Part shown: positions 4,620-5,849 of the stretch, one piece after another
Layout: each line of letters opens with the position of its first letter
Position numbering within the stretch: the stretch's first letter is position 1
Origin: Candidatus Nitrosopumilus sp.
GTDB taxonomy: Archaea > Thermoproteota > Nitrososphaeria > Nitrososphaerales > Nitrosopumilaceae
Direction: 5' to 3'
Length of the DNA: 5,849 bases
NCBI GenBank assembly: GCA_029880665.1
Contig: JAOUNZ010000068.1
Location: 1-5,849 of the forward strand
Notes under the pieces: generated by a model
The model's database searches: none
The model's input: only the letters and a program-made list of their open reading frames with translations
Told to the model about the DNA's origin: nothing
Made by a program: the position numbers and the translations under genes

Positions 4620-5356
4620 TGATACTTTCAATTGGATGTGTGGAATGGGAATTATGTACTGTTGATTCAAATCCATATATTCAAATTTTAGAATCAAATT
4701 TTTTCATGGTTCTTGTAGGAACAGTAGTAGGACCAATAGCATCAAAATACTTCAAAGAAAAGTATGACATTCAAATTAAAGCAGAGCAAATCACGATGAT
4801 CACACAAGATGCAATAAAGACGGTATCGATGTACAGTAAAGCAGCGAATGAACTCAGAGATGATAATGGAAAGATTCCCGAAGAACAAAAGGTGAAACTT
4901 CAGAACCTTGCACTAACATCAATCAAAGATAATTTTGGTGATGAAAAGTATAATGAATTGTTGGCTAGTCTAAGCGGTCAGGCATTTAAAAAAGCAATCG
5001 AATATGCAGTAGCACAGAAATACATTGAAAATTTTCCGCTTGAGCAAAAACAAGTTGAAAAAATTGTAAAACAAAGTCTTGATGCAGTACCAGCCATAAT
5101 CGACTGGAAAGAAAAAAGTCCAAAAATAAAAGAGACATTTATTCGTGGATATGTAAAGGGCCTTTTACAAAATACAGGTGCAAATGGATGGGCATACAAC
5201 TCATTAGAAGGAGTATTTGATGCAGAAGTGAACAAGAGGTTGACAGCTGCCGCAATTGCAGATGCAAGAGGGATGATAAGTCATAACGAGACAGATCCTA
5301 TGAAAAAATACTCTAGTATTGTAGTTGATGCAGTTTTAGAGTCAGGAACGAAATGA
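4619..5356 (+). CDS. Membrane-anchored helical protein of unknown function (C-terminal part, or separate cistron)
   Basis: As called from the ATG at 4619 the protein has 245 residues. A short hydrophobic start (MILSIGCV) is followed by a 19-residue polar loop (EWELC...LESN). A clear membrane helix spans about residues 28-45 (FFMVLVGTVVGPIASKYF), and about 200 residues of soluble helical domain follow. The same frame upstream of the ATG encodes GSTLGVIGAL, which together with MILSIGCV makes a full-length first membrane helix. So the true protein probably extends into the upstream ORF, with M1 near residue 123 of about 367, in a hairpin topology. The alternative is a separate cistron: the upstream stop and this ATG overlap as TAATG, with a weak GGAG 14 nt before. 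The helical domain shows no catalytic motif I can name; a vague resemblance to phage LLH-type holins is not strong enough to assign. The stop overlaps the next gene's ATG. Confidence 0.75.
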   Translation: MILSIGCVEWELCTVDSNPYIQILESNFFMVLVGTVVGPIASKYFKEKYDIQIKAEQITMITQDAIKTVSMYSKAANELRDDNGKIPEEQKVKLQNLALTSIKDNFGDEKYNELLASLSGQAFKKAIEYAVAQKYIENFPLEQKQVEKIVKQSLDAVPAIIDWKEKSPKIKETFIRGYVKGLLQNTGANGWAYNSLEGVFDAEVNKRLTAAAIADARGMISHNETDPMKKYSSIVVDAVLESGTK

Positions 5357-5849
5357 CATTCACGGTTGGCATCAATTTACCTTGGGTTGATGGCCAGTAT
5401 GACCATGATTTTGGTTACAATGTGACTCGCAAACAAGATGTTGATTATGAGCCAAACCCGACATTTTCAGAAGAGAACTTTGAGCGATACATAAAGGATA
5501 TTTCAGAGATTGGGATACGGGTGGTTCGCTTATGGCTCTTTGAGAGATTTGAGGGATTGATTATTGAGCAAGGAAATATCATAGGACCCGATGAGAAACT
5601 CATCTACAATTTGGTTGATGCATGTACCATTACAAAAAAATACAACATAAAGTTTTACTTTTGCTTGATGAATTCATGGGGAATTACTGCAGATGATTTA
5701 TCAAAAGATGTAAAGAAAAAATATTTGAGACTTGCAAAAGAGATGATCACCAATCAGAGATATGAGTTCATAGACGCAGCATATCAAATCTTTTACATCC
5801 CAGAAATAAAGAATCAGACTTGGGCAATAGATGTGTTAAATGAGCCAGA
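5353..5849 (+). CDS. Glycoside hydrolase, clan GH-A-like (GH5-type TIM barrel), partial
   Basis: The gene starts at ATG 5353, overlapping the preceding stop as ATGA, and is open to the window edge: 165 residues and no stop. It resembles the first half of a (beta/alpha)8 glycosidase. An N-terminal strand GINLPWV is at residues 6-12. Strand 2, GIRVVRLWLFERFEG, is at 54-68. Strand 3, YNIKFYFCLMNSWG, is at 97-110. Strand 4, TWAIDVLNEP, ends at 165 with the Asn-Glu-Pro that places the acid/base glutamate (Glu164) in clan GH-A retaining enzymes. The second catalytic glutamate would lie beyond the window. No signal peptide is visible, so a cytoplasmic protein is likely unless tethered by its operon partner. 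The substrate is not predictable, though beta-glucan or beta-mannan-type linkages are usual for such folds. Overlapping genes imply co-expression with the membrane protein. Confidence 0.75.
   Translation, partial: MTFTVGINLPWVDGQYDHDFGYNVTRKQDVDYEPNPTFSEENFERYIKDISEIGIRVVRLWLFERFEGLIIEQGNIIGPDEKLIYNLVDACTITKKYNIKFYFCLMNSWGITADDLSKDVKKKYLRLAKEMITNQRYEFIDAAYQIFYIPEIKNQTWAIDVLNEP

Noticed and set aside
4978..5235. Minus-strand 85-residue open frame
   Set aside because: It is a shadow of the helical domain of the membrane protein; no promoter or domain.

Overview
The window comes from an AT-rich archaeal genome. The ribosomal proteins are of archaeal/eukaryotic type: a long L11, a P0-like L10, and an acidic L12/P1 ending in GLSSLFG. 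Most gene starts have a TATA-like box about 24-30 bp upstream, as expected for leaderless archaeal transcripts. Base composition, protein style and gene content best fit Nitrososphaerota (Thaumarchaeota), probably a Nitrosopumilus-like ammonia oxidiser. That placement is an inference; no marker gene such as amoA or rRNA is present.

Bases 1-3362 hold the ribosomal stalk genes in an interrupted arrangement. L11 (45-524, +) is followed by a convergent Lrp/AsnC regulator (521-976, -), and the two genes share a TTAA stop overlap. The regulator is divergent from L1 (1143-1805, +) across a 166-bp spacer that carries a symmetric set of AAATTC-like half-sites. L1 overlaps L10 (1798-2664, +) by 8 bp. 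L12 (3060-3362, -) lies on the opposite strand and converges on L10. About 395 bp without an intact gene separate them; this stretch may be a decayed or frame-broken short gene. Together L11, L10 and L12 form the stalk base and stalk that recruit translational GTPases, and L1 forms the opposite (E-site) stalk.

Bases 3427-3936 (-) encode a 169-residue protein of unknown function with its own promoter, upstream of L12. Bases 3937-4252 are a divergent spacer with two inverted repeats and promoters facing outward.

Bases 4253-5849 (+) look like an operon. First comes a gene that reads as one protein of about 367 residues (charged helical N-terminus, two membrane helices, helical C-terminal domain) but is broken by two compensating apparent frameshifts, at an A8 run and near 4571-4616. 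Overlapping its stop by ATGA is the start of a clan GH-A-like glycoside hydrolase. That gene runs off the window immediately after its NEP acid/base motif.
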